The notes under the pieces were generated by a model. It ran no database searches. It was given only the letters and a program-made list of their open reading frames with translations, and was not told the DNA's origin. From Sarcocystis neurona (Eukaryota > Apicomplexa > Conoidasida > Eucoccidiorida > Sarcocystidae), in assembly GCA_000727475.1 (NCBI GenBank), contig KL647307.1, positions 219,425-283,424 of the forward strand: a stretch of DNA of 64,000 bases. The letters are read 5' to 3'. Of this stretch, positions 21,941 through 33,200 are shown piece after piece (the first letter of the stretch is position 1; each line of letters opens with the position of its first letter). A program made the translations under genes and the position numbers.

Positions 21941-24474
21941 CCTACTTCTTGTCGCTACTTTCGCGCATGCACGTCTCCACACACAGACTTCCAGGCTTCT
22001 AAGGGGACATAAGGTCCGCATATACAGACACACATGCGTGTGTTAATTTGCGTGGATGAATGTGTGTGGATGTGCGTCAAGAAACGGCGTTTCTTCAGGC
22101 CCATACGTGCGGGACGAGCGGAACACTCGAAAACACGCACTGTTTGATAGTGAGGACGCACAAGGAGACCGAGACAGAGACGGAGAAAGCGAACGCCGGG
22201 CCAGTCGACGATCGGTTCCCCTCTATGTTCAGACAGGTCTCGCCACACTTTCTTCCCCGTGCGTATGTGTGCGCGTCTCTGCTGGAACGGTCGAAGCACA
22301 CACAGTCGGAAGTGAGAATATGAACAGAAGGAGAAGAACCTGCGCCGAGAGATGACCGTGGATGGAGATCAGGCCACGGCGAACAGCTACAGAGAGGACG
22401 CTATCAGCCCGTATACATCCGCGGCACACCCAGGGATTGCCCGACAGGCAGATGGAGAGAGGCGCTAAACCTGCGCACAAGTGAGTTACTCTGCAGCACC
22501 CGAGGGCCACACACAAATTTACACATGGCGTATATTGCCGTCCCTGCGGTGTCGGAAGACAGGTGTCTACATTCTCGCGTTAGGTGGACACACAGAGAGA
22601 AGTCCACAGCGCTGCGTGACGCAGAAGAACTGCCCTGGCGGCGACGGGCACTGAAGCGTGCCAGACGGGCGACGTGTCTGTAGAGAGGCAACCGGCAAAA
22701 AAAGGGACGTTTCTCTGCGTTTGTCCAGACGAACGCTGCGATGCAAGGGTAGTTCACGCAGCACACACGGAGTAGTAATAGTGGTAGGAGGAGGAGGAGG
22801 AGGAGAGGGTAGCTGTACGGGGGGAGGAATGGTCGTGGGAGGGGGAGGGGTCCACCGGGGCAGGAGGCGCATGCGCGCTTGTGTGGGGAGAAGGCCTGGG
22901 GAGAGCGCTCAAACAATTTCGGGCTGGCAGCCTCAGCCGTCCAGACTCGTCCCGCGCACGTGGCGTGCTGCTGGGGAGACGCAATAGCAGACGTGTGGTC
23001 GTCTGTGGGGTCCTAAGTCACCTCTGGCGAAGCAGCCGCGTCTACGGAACGGAAGCAGATTCATGCGCAGATGCTGAGCGAGACTCTGGCCTGCCCGTGC
23101 GCACGCGAAGATTCGGCCTGCGCCTCACAAGGCCTGCCAAAAAGTTCCGCTGCTGCCGTCGCGAACTCTGTTGCTGCTGTCGGGAGTTCTGCTGCTGCCG
23201 CTAACGGTTCTGCAACTCCTGCTGGTGTTGCTGGTGAGTACGAGTGGTGGGGCTTCGCTGAGCTTCTGGTGCTGCTGCTGCTGCTGCTAGAAGCGAGGTG
23301 CCGCCCCACGTCTGCTGCTGCAGGGAGGCGTCATCGCAACCGCGCCCCGCGCCACCAGTGTCCACCGTAGGCAAAGGAAGAGAGAAACGGAGAAGCACTC
23401 GCAGAGGGAGGAGAAGCAAGCGCGACAGACATAATCTCGAGAAGCTTCAAACTGACGCTGCTGTCCCCCCTGCTGTCTTCTAGTGCAGCAAGTCAGGCGC
23501 CACCGCAGTGGCAACAGCAGCAAGTCTTAAGAAGTGCTGCCGAGGAGGGCCGAAGGAGGCCGAAGAGAATTAATAGCGACGCATGCGGCTCCACCGAGAA
23601 GACGTGGTAAGATGTCGCCAAGAAGGCCAACGAGTGATATTGTGGAAAGGAGAGACTCTCCGCTCCCGGCAAAAGGAGGAAAATGAAGGCGCAGACGAGA
23701 ACAACGATGAGCAGCACCAGCGAGACAGGAAAGTGGCATGAGTGGAAAATGAGGGAGTGGCAGAGGGCTAGAAACTTCAGCAGAGAAAGACGCTGTGTGT
23801 GTCATCTACTGAGGGTGAGGCTGCAGAACGGGCGGCGCGTCTGCAAAGTTGTGGAAGGGAGAAAATAGGTCGACGCGCAGCGGACCGTATAGAGGACAGG
23901 AGAGGCGCAGGAAGGGCGGCGGGCAAAAGCGTTGAAAAAGGAGAAGTTATTTTGTCACGGAAGGACGGACAGGCGAGACAACTCCCCAGTTGCAGGCAGC
24001 AAGGGCCGGAGAGTACGGTTCACAGAGGATCAAACAAGACACGAGAAGGACGGAAGAACGAACAGGCGGGAGAATGGGATAGTAATAGGACGAGGAACTG
24101 TGAACGGGTAAATAGCAAGGAACCTTGGAAAACAGAATACCTGCAAAAGCGGCATTTTAACAAGGAGTGTAAAGGAGCGCCGTTTTGACAAGTTTCCGCG
24201 GGCCCAGCCAGCGGGAAACCGGTGCTACCGCGCAAGTGTTGATTTTTCTCGCTCGCATGCAGCAGCCTGGGTTACCTACCCTACGTGTGAACGTTGGCAG
24301 CCGTGGTCCCCCCTGTGTTGTCTACGCGTTTCTCTGGCGACGCGGCAGCAAGCAGAGGGAAGCCCTGCAAGCAGCCGCAGAGAGGGAGCAGAGAGAAAAG
24401 TTAAGAAAGGAATCAGATACTGAAGGAGAAAGCAGTTACTTCCTCCTCCCAGCATGTGCGCTTTTGCTGGTGCC
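21941..24474 (-). promoter_or_regulatory. Intergenic region upstream of RPC11, purine-rich on + strand
   Basis: Long stretches of the + strand are G/A-rich (22140-22200, 22790-22860, 23370-23440, 23640-24170), that is, C/T-rich in the sense of RPC11 transcription. A small open frame at 23071-23232 (+), ending at a GTGAGT, and its minus-strand mirror (23309-23061) are both Ala-rich and undecidable. No other gene is supported. Promoter or leader function is inferred from position. Confidence 0.3.
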
Positions 24475-26790
24475 CTACTGCGATACACCCTTACTGTTGC
24501 TGCTACTGCTGCTGCTGCGGTTCCTGCGTGTGCGCTCCTGCCGCAGCTGGTACTGCAGGTGCTGGAACCGCTCCTGCTCTACGGCTGCTGCCACCTGCTG
24601 CCGCTGCAGCTGCTGCAGCTGCTGTTGGTATTGCTGCCGCTGCAGCTGCTCTGTTGGTATTACTGCGGCCATTGTTGCTGTCATCGCGGTTGTTGCTTCA
24701 TCTGCTGTTTGTACGGCCTACTGCTGAGCTACTGTGGTGCTGGTGGTGCTGCTTTTGCCGAAACTACGAGTGCTGTACCACCGTGGTATGTGAAGGCGAC
24801 GGGTCTGCGCAAATGTGTTGACTACTACTATGTGTGTGTGTGCTGCGGGGAGGAGCGCGGTCGAAAGGGCTGCTCCGCTGCTGCTAGTACAAGTATGGCA
24901 AAAGTGGACTGTATAGAACTGTGTCGCTACTTTACCGGCTGAGGAGACTGACGATGGCATGCGGAGGATGCCGTTTTCGGGCAGCTCCGTTGAAACTGTC
25001 GCATACTATCGAGCTCGTGCTGCTGCCGCTGTCCCCGAGTGTGTGTGTGGGGCGGCGAGCAGGCGGTGGGAGAAGAACAGCAGCGACCGACTGCATCTTG
25101 TACCAGTGAAAGTCTGCAGAGACCCGCACAAATACACGACAGACCGGTGGCTTGTGTACAGAACTTCGACTATGTTCCTTTCTGAAGCTGATGTGCGCGG
25201 TCACTGCGGCGGATCTTGGCGCTTTCTGATGCTGCTGCTGCAGCTGCTGCTGCCGCGCCCGCTGGTGGGCTCAGCTGTGGAGGCGGCGGCGACACCTGCG
25301 CGCGCCGTCCGCGACCGCGCGCAAATGCAGCAGGCGGTCCAGTAGCAGCACCAGCAGCAGTATTAAAAAGACCAGCACCAGCGGCGGAGCCGGTACATGC
25401 CTGGGTAACAAGGGCAGGAGTATCAGGGCAAGCAGGACAGACAACCGTGGAAGGACTCTCCTAATGTATCGAATGTGATCAGCAAAAACAGCCCGGAGTG
25501 GTGCACCGAGTCGACCAGCTCTTGCATGAGCTGCCCCCTAGATGTCTACTTTTCCCACTGGTGTAGTAAGTTCGTCGACCCCCACCCTGCTGCTGCTTCT
25601 CGTCACGTTAGTGCTGTTGTTTCGGCGACCTCTATTCTGAGCAACTGCTGCTGTGATCCTGTTGCTGCTGCATTGTGATGGATCCTGGGGCTGCTGTTTT
25701 CTAGGCTGCTCGCGGCGTCTTGTGCTACTGCTGGTACGACGCTGGCACTGCGCGAGTGATTCCTTCCAGCTCCTCCTGCTGGTGTTAGCAAGTCTACGGC
25801 AGTCCTGTTGACACTCTTCTGGGGTTTCTGACTGTTGCCACGAATGTGTCTGCAGCATGCTCCAGCTGCTGCCGCCGTTGTTCTGCAGATGCGCGTTGCT
25901 ACTGCAGCGGCTGTATAAGGCATCATCCAGTCGCCGCTCGTTGGCCCCGAAGGTGCTGTACCTCCTCCCACAACTGCACCGACAGATCTGCAGTAGCACC
26001 ATCTAGACAAAACAGCTGCAGAAGCAGCTGCGGGAGCGGTCCAAGCAGTAGGAACGCACGCACCGTGGAAGCAGCGGCGACATTAGCAGCCGTCTACAGC
26101 GTGTAACAGCAGCAATGTAAAGCTTCTTTGTAGCAGCAGCAGGTTATATCGCGAGCCAGAGCGGAAGGACCAATTCCAACTCAGCAGCGCAGCTCCTTGT
26201 AGCAAGAGCTGTAGGGGCAGGGGGAGGAACTGCAGTTCCTTTTCGACCGCGAGGCTGCACACAGGAGCCTGCTTGCTGTACGTGGTGTTGTCCTGCTGCT
26301 CGTAGTACTGCAGTTGCTTCTGGACTATTAAAGACGCCTGCCCCCGGTACTCTCTTGAATCCCGTCAAAGAAGCCGCATTTCTCAGTCCCATCCCAGATT
26401 GGCTGCTAGCTCTGTGGAGGTGCGCGGCTGTCAGTTTTCCTTCAGCAGCCCTCACTGCTACATTGCCGCTGCATTACCTGACGCTGAAGCAGTGGCTGCT
26501 CCTCTCGTGTCATTAATTGCTGCTAGTGTACGACTACGTGCTCTACCAGTTTCTGCAGTAAGCCGATCAGCTACTGCTGGGTTTAGTACTGTGGTGTTAT
26601 TATCTTTTCCAGAACGTAGTACCTGAGTGTTGCTGGCTTCTACGGAAGCTGCTGCGTGTGTCAACTGCAGCAGCTTCTCTTTCGCGATTCGCAGGTTCAG
26701 CATCTGCCGTCCTGAGGACACGGGCGACTTCCCTACCAGTGCGGTCAGTGCGAAGCTGTTGACGCAGCTGTTTCTCGAGCGGTTCCACAA
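24475..26790 (-). CDS. Possible multi-exon minus-strand gene, product unrecognised
   Basis: Several minus-strand segments look coding. 26790-26470 (with MLNLRIAKEKLLQLTHAAAS) ends at a GCGTCAG|GTAATG donor. A stretch downstream of an acceptor near 26305 reads YYEQQDNTTYSKQAPVCSLA and continues open for 74 residues. 26002-25538 is a Ser/Arg/Gln-rich frame. Near 24720-24475 a coiled-coil-like end contains TEQLQRQQYQQQLQQLQRQQ and a TAG stop. The full junction set was not solved, so exon boundaries are tentative, and the + strand is also open over part of the span. If real, the gene is divergent from the kinesin-like gene, whose ATG lies about 480 bp from its right end. Confidence 0.32.
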
Positions 26791-27265
26791 ACTACGTGGG
26801 GAGCCAATTCATCTCATGCAAAAATGTTCGCGCACTGTTGCTGCAGCCGCTACTCGTCGCCCCGTTGCTGTTGCTCTTCTGCTGCTGGTTCGTAGCAGTC
26901 CAGTGCAACTGCTTCTACCGTATCCGTTGCCGCTCGATTGTCACTTCTGCAGTCGTACGCTACCATGAGAGGTGCTCTCCCTCCTTTTTTTTGAGACTGG
27001 CTGCTGTGCTGCTCCCGTTTTCTGCGAAAACGGTGCTGTCTTCTTTACAATCAGAAACAAGCACTGTGCTGCAGCGTGTGTTTCACTTCTGCTCTGCCTG
27101 TAGCTGCTCCGCTGCCGTCTTCCGCTCTACCGGTACGCTGCGACTGCTACAGTTCCCTGTCCAACCGCTGCAGCGTGTCCTGGTGCTTTTCCCAATCCAC
27201 TGTGGCAACGGTACGTGCACGTTCTATTTGTAGGGAATAGTCCATATCCTTGACGTGTATTACAT
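26791..27265. promoter_or_regulatory. Possible divergent promoter region
   Basis: CTG-rich spacer between the right end of the minus-strand candidate and the ATG of the large + strand gene. No specific promoter motif was recognised; the label rests on gene orientation. Confidence 0.25.
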
Positions 27266-30200
27266 ATGGAAGGTAGTAGCCCCCCTTCTTTGTGGTGCTC
27301 GTCCCTGCGCCCGTGCAGCAGGCTCAGCAGTGCCAACATTAGGAGAACCTGCAGCAGCAGCAGCAGCAACAGCAGTGACAGCAGCTGCTCCCGCCAAAGC
27401 CCGAGTAGCCCAGAAGGCATCAACACCCGATGTGGAACGAATACACAGTTGACCCGTCACACTCGTCGTCGTCCGATCGGCTGCAGCAGCGGTAGTAGCG
27501 GCAGTACCAGAGGCCCCGGTGGCCGCAACAAGAGTTTCCTGAACGGTAACAACAACACCATAAGGAGGAGTCGATATAATGTAGTCTCGTCTCAGTGTGT
27601 GGGTGGGCGAGTTCGACAAGATGGTGTAGAAGTGAAATATGCTGCTGGGACTGCTGGTCCAGTTGCTGGTCTTCCTGACCCTGCTGTTGTTGCTGCTATT
27701 CCGTACGATGCTCCCGCGGGTGGGGACACTATTGCAAGACGGTATGTCGAACAGCTTCCCCGACGCAGGTCTTACATTCACGCTCGCCGAAGTATGCGCC
27801 ACCATAAGCAAAGAACCCAGCTGCTCAGTGAGCAGCAACAACATGAACTTTGTGAGCAGCAACAGCATGAACTTTATCAGCAGCAAAAGGATCAAGGCCA
27901 GCAGCAGCACAAAGTGAATCAGAAGCACCATGAGCTGCAGTCGCAGGAGCAGCCATATCAACAGTACCAGCAGTTTTACCAGCGCGAACAGCGGCGACAA
28001 TATCAACAACAGCAGCGCAGTCGCCAACAGCAGCCACAGCACAACAACCGGCAGGAGCACCCGGCGGTGTTCCTGCGTCCCCAGCAGCGTAACGATGGGC
28101 TGTTCCAGCGGCAATTGGAGAAGGGACAGCGAGGACGACAGCCTCGCCCACATAACTTCTGCGTCACCAGAAATGGCTCGCCGCCCGCAGCAGCAGCCCA
28201 CGAGCACACCACTTTTGATGTTGCGTACAGCGGGCCACTCCAGCGTTTTCCTCCTGATCACCAACGGAATCGGCCGCTGCAGAAGAAACGACTGCTGCCG
28301 GCGACCGAAGGAACTGCATCCTACGGCAACTACGGCAGCAGCAACCACAGCACGAGCAGCTCCTCCAAACAGAGCAGTACCAGCAGCAGCAGGGAGAGCA
28401 GCTGCAGTAACACTACTAGGAAGACCCATTATGAGGAAGACTCCAACAGGAGGAGTACTATTCTGCAAGCCAATCAAGGCTGTCAGGGGACACAAGTGCA
28501 ACCCTCGAACACCACGTCCTCTTGCCAGCATCCTGCAGCAACTGTTATTCCAGCCTGTACGGCATCTGCTACTAGGCACTGGATAACGTCAGAGGCAGCT
28601 TCTGTTGCTTCTATTCACACTCTGAATTCTCAGGAAGCAGAAGGATTCACTGTCGATCCACCGCCTCCTAATTCTCGTGGCACCATGAGTTCGCCTTGCC
28701 TTCCTTGGCGTCCTACTGAGGCAGCACGTGCAGCGTACCACAGTGTAGGCGCCGCTGCCTGCAGCAGAAGCGTGAGCAGTGGCACTAGCGACGGCAATTG
28801 TGTCCCGGCTAGCAATGGCAGCAGCAGCGGCAGCACGCACACTTATCCGAATTTGTGTAGAACTCAGAACAGCAGCCGTAGCAGCAGCAGCAGTGCCAGC
28901 AGCAGCAAAAGTGGAAGCGACAGCAGTGACATCGGCAGAAGCAGAAAGAGGAGGGTAAACGCAAGGGAGGTACGGAGGGATTCACGTCGAATGAGAGGTC
29001 AACTGTTTGTACAAAAGGCCCGTGCCACGTTTGTGGTATTACCTTGTACAGACTCCCCAGTGTCGCAGCGACAGCGAGGCCTTCAACAGGAGAAGCATTT
29101 TACTAGGCAGAAGCAGCGTCAGCAGCAGCGGCGAGTACTTCTGCGTCTGTCCGACTACAACTCCAGAGGTGAGCTCTCTATGTCGTGCTGCTGCTTGTTC
29201 TCAGTGTGTGGATGCCGTGCGAGTACTGAGCACTGACAGGCACTTCCGTTATCGCCTTTTTGTAGTGGTGCGCCCATCAGTGAAAAGCTAGGAACCTCTG
29301 CAAATAGGTCCATCCTCTGGAAAGACAGCAATAGGGCAGTCTGCGTATAGATATCAACTGCAGTGCGGCTACAAATACACGTGAGCCACACCAACCTGCG
29401 GTGTCTGTACGTCAGAAATGCAAGACGGTTGAGGTCTTCTCATTGAACTTCCTGCTGCCGAAGAGTCCTACGGCTTCTGCGGCTCTACTTTCCACTGTAC
29501 AAGAAGTGAAGCACAATACACATTTCAGGGACCGAACAGGCCGAGCTGCTGCGGACTTTCCTGCAGCAGTGCTGGTGAAGTTGTGCTGCAGGTGTGAGGC
29601 TGCTGCTACTGCACCTCCTATTGGTCTGCAGTGGTGTTTGCCCTTCGTGCTGCGACGAGCAGTGTCCTGCAAAGCTTCCAGCTTATTTTTCGCTTGAACG
29701 TGCTGCTGCGGCCGTCACAGGTGACCCCGTTGCTGCATGCGCTGCTGCTGGATGGACGTGCAAGAGTTCACATGGTGAAGGAAGCTCTTCTTCGCTGCAG
29801 CAGGGCAGTCAACGAACGTCGCATGCTTCCACCGCAGACGACTCGCTGGAGACTGAGCGACAGCAGCAGCACGGTCTGCAGACGTGTGCCTCACTCCTCT
29901 CAGGTGCAGTTGCAGGCATCGCAAAAACAGGAACGTCACCGAGTCTTCCCCCGTATTCATCGAACAGGTTTTGCATGCAGCCGTTCGAAGGACGTCGCCG
30001 CAGGAGCAGGACCTCAACGGAGCTGCTTCGTCGCTGCTCAATACCAACTACGGCAGCGACAGCAGTCGCAGAAGCGGCGTCGGCGCACGGCAGTACTACA
30101 ACAACGGTATGTTCAACAGTCAAGTGCACCCCTGAAGCAGGTGGAGAAACAGTTGAAAAAGCAGCGGCAAGAGCAACAGAAAACCCACCCAAAGTGATTT

Positions 30201-33200
30201 CAGGTATTCGCGCCACCGCTGAAGGCGGGGCAAGAACAAGTGCGTTTACACGCGCAGGCGAGTTGCCAGAAACCAGTTCCCCAGCAGCGGTAGTTGCTTC
30301 AGCGAGACACGATGTTGTCAAAGGCTGTCAAGGTTCGGTTGTGTGTCAGAGGGACTGCCGCGGCTCCGGCTCCTCACCAAACCGGCAAGAGAGTACGGCG
30401 GAATGTGGAGCACGAGCTGCTGCCTCTGCAGCGAGGACCCGACTCGCGTGCGTTCGGTGTCAGCAGAGTGTTGAGTGTTGTTGCTGCTGTGCTTCACCAG
30501 CGCATATGTCGCCGCTGCAGTTTTCTCGCCTTGCCTTCACTGAAACCTACGTCTACATTCACCCTACAGCAAGCGCCAGGTATGCAGCAGCAAAGGAGGT
30601 TGCAGAAACCAGCAGTAGCTGCACAATGACGGAGGAAGACATTGAACTACAGGAAAGAACTGCGACTGTGCTTCCCTCTAAGACTACTACGGCAGCACGC
30701 GCTGCTGCCTCTTCTTGTATCGTGAAGCTTACCTCTCCTCAGTCTCACAACCCCTTCTCTGGAGAAGTCGTGCAGCACAAAAAAAATCAGCAGCGGCAGC
30801 AGCAGAAGCAGCAGAACGAGCAGGAGCAAAGGCTCCTACTGCAGCAGCAAGAGTTTTATGAGAGTCAAATTCAGTGCTTCCTGCCCGCCACATGCACTGC
30901 TTTCCCGTCGTCATTCCCGACAGGATTCTCTTCCGCACTGCACCCCAAGGTCGCTGGCTGCTGCTCTTTCGCCTTCTACTGCAGTGCGAAAGCCGCAGGG
31001 GGTCCTGCTGCGGCACAGCTGCCGCTGGCTCTGCGGCGCCGGGTGTACGTACACCTTGTCTTCAAAGATAACGGTAACGGCAAAACGAGAGAAGGCAGGG
31101 GAGACAAGACGAGCAGGAAGCGTTCCCTGCGGTACGAGTCGGGCAACGCTTCGCTGCCTGCAGCTGATGCGGATCCTACAGCAGGATCAAGTGGCAACTC
31201 ACAGCAGTCGCTGCTGCGGTCGTGGCGTGTGACGGCTGCTGCGGTCGGATACAAGTGGTGGAGCCGCGTTCGTAGCAGTGACAAACGATGTAGCGGCAGC
31301 AGCACAAGCAGCCCAGTAAATTCGCAGGGCAGAAGCAGCAGCAAAAGCAGCAACTTGGGGCCCTGCAGCGACGCAGATGAAAAAGGAGCTCAGCAAAAAA
31401 CATATGGCACTTCAATAGGGAGGCCCAGCAGACTGCTGAGAGGCGCAAAAGGGGAAGGCGCACTGCAGCGTGGAGAGGTTCGTCTGCGACGCGGTGCTGC
31501 AGATAGTTTGGGGGCTCCTTGCGAGATGTTCGGAGGAGCGGAGCAGCTCTTGCAGAGCCTTGTAGGGTGGCTTATGCGAGACAGACTCAGCGCGACACTG
31601 CTGCTTTTAGGCGAGTCTCTCTGCAATCCTGCAATAGCAGCAACAAATCACCCTCTTTTGGAGAAGGGCGATACCGCAGCGCAAGGGGGTGCATCCCTAG
31701 CTTGCTGTGAAGGAGTTGCTAGAGCAGCCCAGTCAAACACGTGTTTGTGTGCGGTTTCTGCTGCGGAAGGGTCAATTCCCGCGTTGTTCTCTTCCACCAG
31801 GGGCAGCTGCAGCACACGGTGCTGTTACAGCGTTTGCCGTAGCAGTAGCCATTGCAGCAGCTCTTGTTTAGAGGGCAACACCTCCGCTGCAAAGCCGCAG
31901 CAGACAGCAGGGTTGGACCAGCACAGCAGCCGCAGGAATATACCAGGTATTGTCGAGCTTGTGCTGCGTGCGCTGCTAACACGGCAAGCTGTTGCTGCAG
32001 CTGGCTCCCGTAGAGGCTGCCTTTCTTCAGAAGAGTATGCAGTCTCTGAAGACGAGGATGAAGTGGAGGACACATGTTACTTGCTGGGATGCTCTGCTTT
32101 CGCGGTGTCGGAACAAGGCATTGCCGATCTACTCCGCCCGCTCAATCTCGCTCCTCTCGCTTGTCCTGCTGCTAGTTCTCAAGTTGGTGCTAGTGCTGCA
32201 ACTGGGGAGGTGGCTGCTGGCGAAGCGGCGGCTGCTGCTGCAACCGACAGCCAGGCTTTTGGTGCAGCTTCGTCCGACTGTGCTGGAGCTCCCAGTGCAG
32301 CTTCCTGCAGCGCTGCTGCCGCCCTCGAAGTGCGAGCTGCTGCGGACATCGCTGCTGCCACTTGCCGTGCTGCTGGTGCTGCTGAAGAACCGTATAGAGG
32401 ACCTGCCGAGGGGGTCTGCTACCAGGCTTGCAAGTGCTTCGCCTGTTTCGCCGGCCTCAACACCGTTCCCCGTCGCCCTGTGACTACGGAAGCAGCAATG
32501 ACGGCAAAGAGTCTCACGTGTTGCAGCGGTGCCCACGCTCTAGACAGAAGTGCGCTGCTCCAGCAGCCGCCGCCCTGCGGCACGTGTACTCCCCAAGGTT
32601 CAAAGCTGACGACGGTGCTGCTGCCCCATGCGGCAGCTGCAGCTGTTGTGCTGCAACAGGCTGAACGCAGTTTCTGCGCCCTACGAGGGCAACTGCAGCA
32701 TCAGCAACAGATGCAGCAGGCGCCAGCTGCAGAGACGGCGGAGGAAACACAAATAAATTTCGTGAATAGTGTGGAAGCAGCGAAGCCTCCCGGAGTGTCG
32801 AGAGACAGAGAAAAAAAGAGAAGGCACCCAGAGTGCTTAAGAGAACAAGCAGCAACAGTGGCACGTGCCAATGTTGGCGACGTCATCATGTAAGCTTTGC
32901 TCAGTATATACCTGTGCCGCCTCTGTCTGGGCGCAGGGAATCTGCGGTGTCACAAAACGCACTGCTTCTATCGACTGCGGCACAAAGCAGAGGAATCACT
33001 TGGTCCACATACGTTGTCGTCGGAGCAGCAGCGAGCGGGTCCTTCCCGAGTTTCTTGGCAAAACAAGCTGCAGGTGTGACAGCTGACGAAAATGTGAGGG
33101 GGCCGATGGCTTCTTCGACTGGCGTGTACTGCATTTAACTGCGTCAAATAGTCGTATTGTTAAACAGAAGCAGTGAAGATGCTACTACATAAGTAGAGGG

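Noticed and set aside
21153..22046. 297-residue + strand frame
   Set aside because: Antisense to RPC11 exon 1 and its leader; low-complexity ends and no motif.
27260..28579. 439-residue minus-strand frame
   Set aside because: Complement of a Gln/Ser-rich + exon (27266-29168) that has an ATG and a donor in the phase required by the next exon.
29631..30197. Protein-like frame beginning at a GGTCTGCAG acceptor (VVFALRAATSSVLQSFQLIF)
   Set aside because: Its phase also fits the preceding donor, but it stops at 30197, while the frame from 29592 stays open for 3.3 kb and contains the kinesin-like blocks. It could still be an alternative exon.
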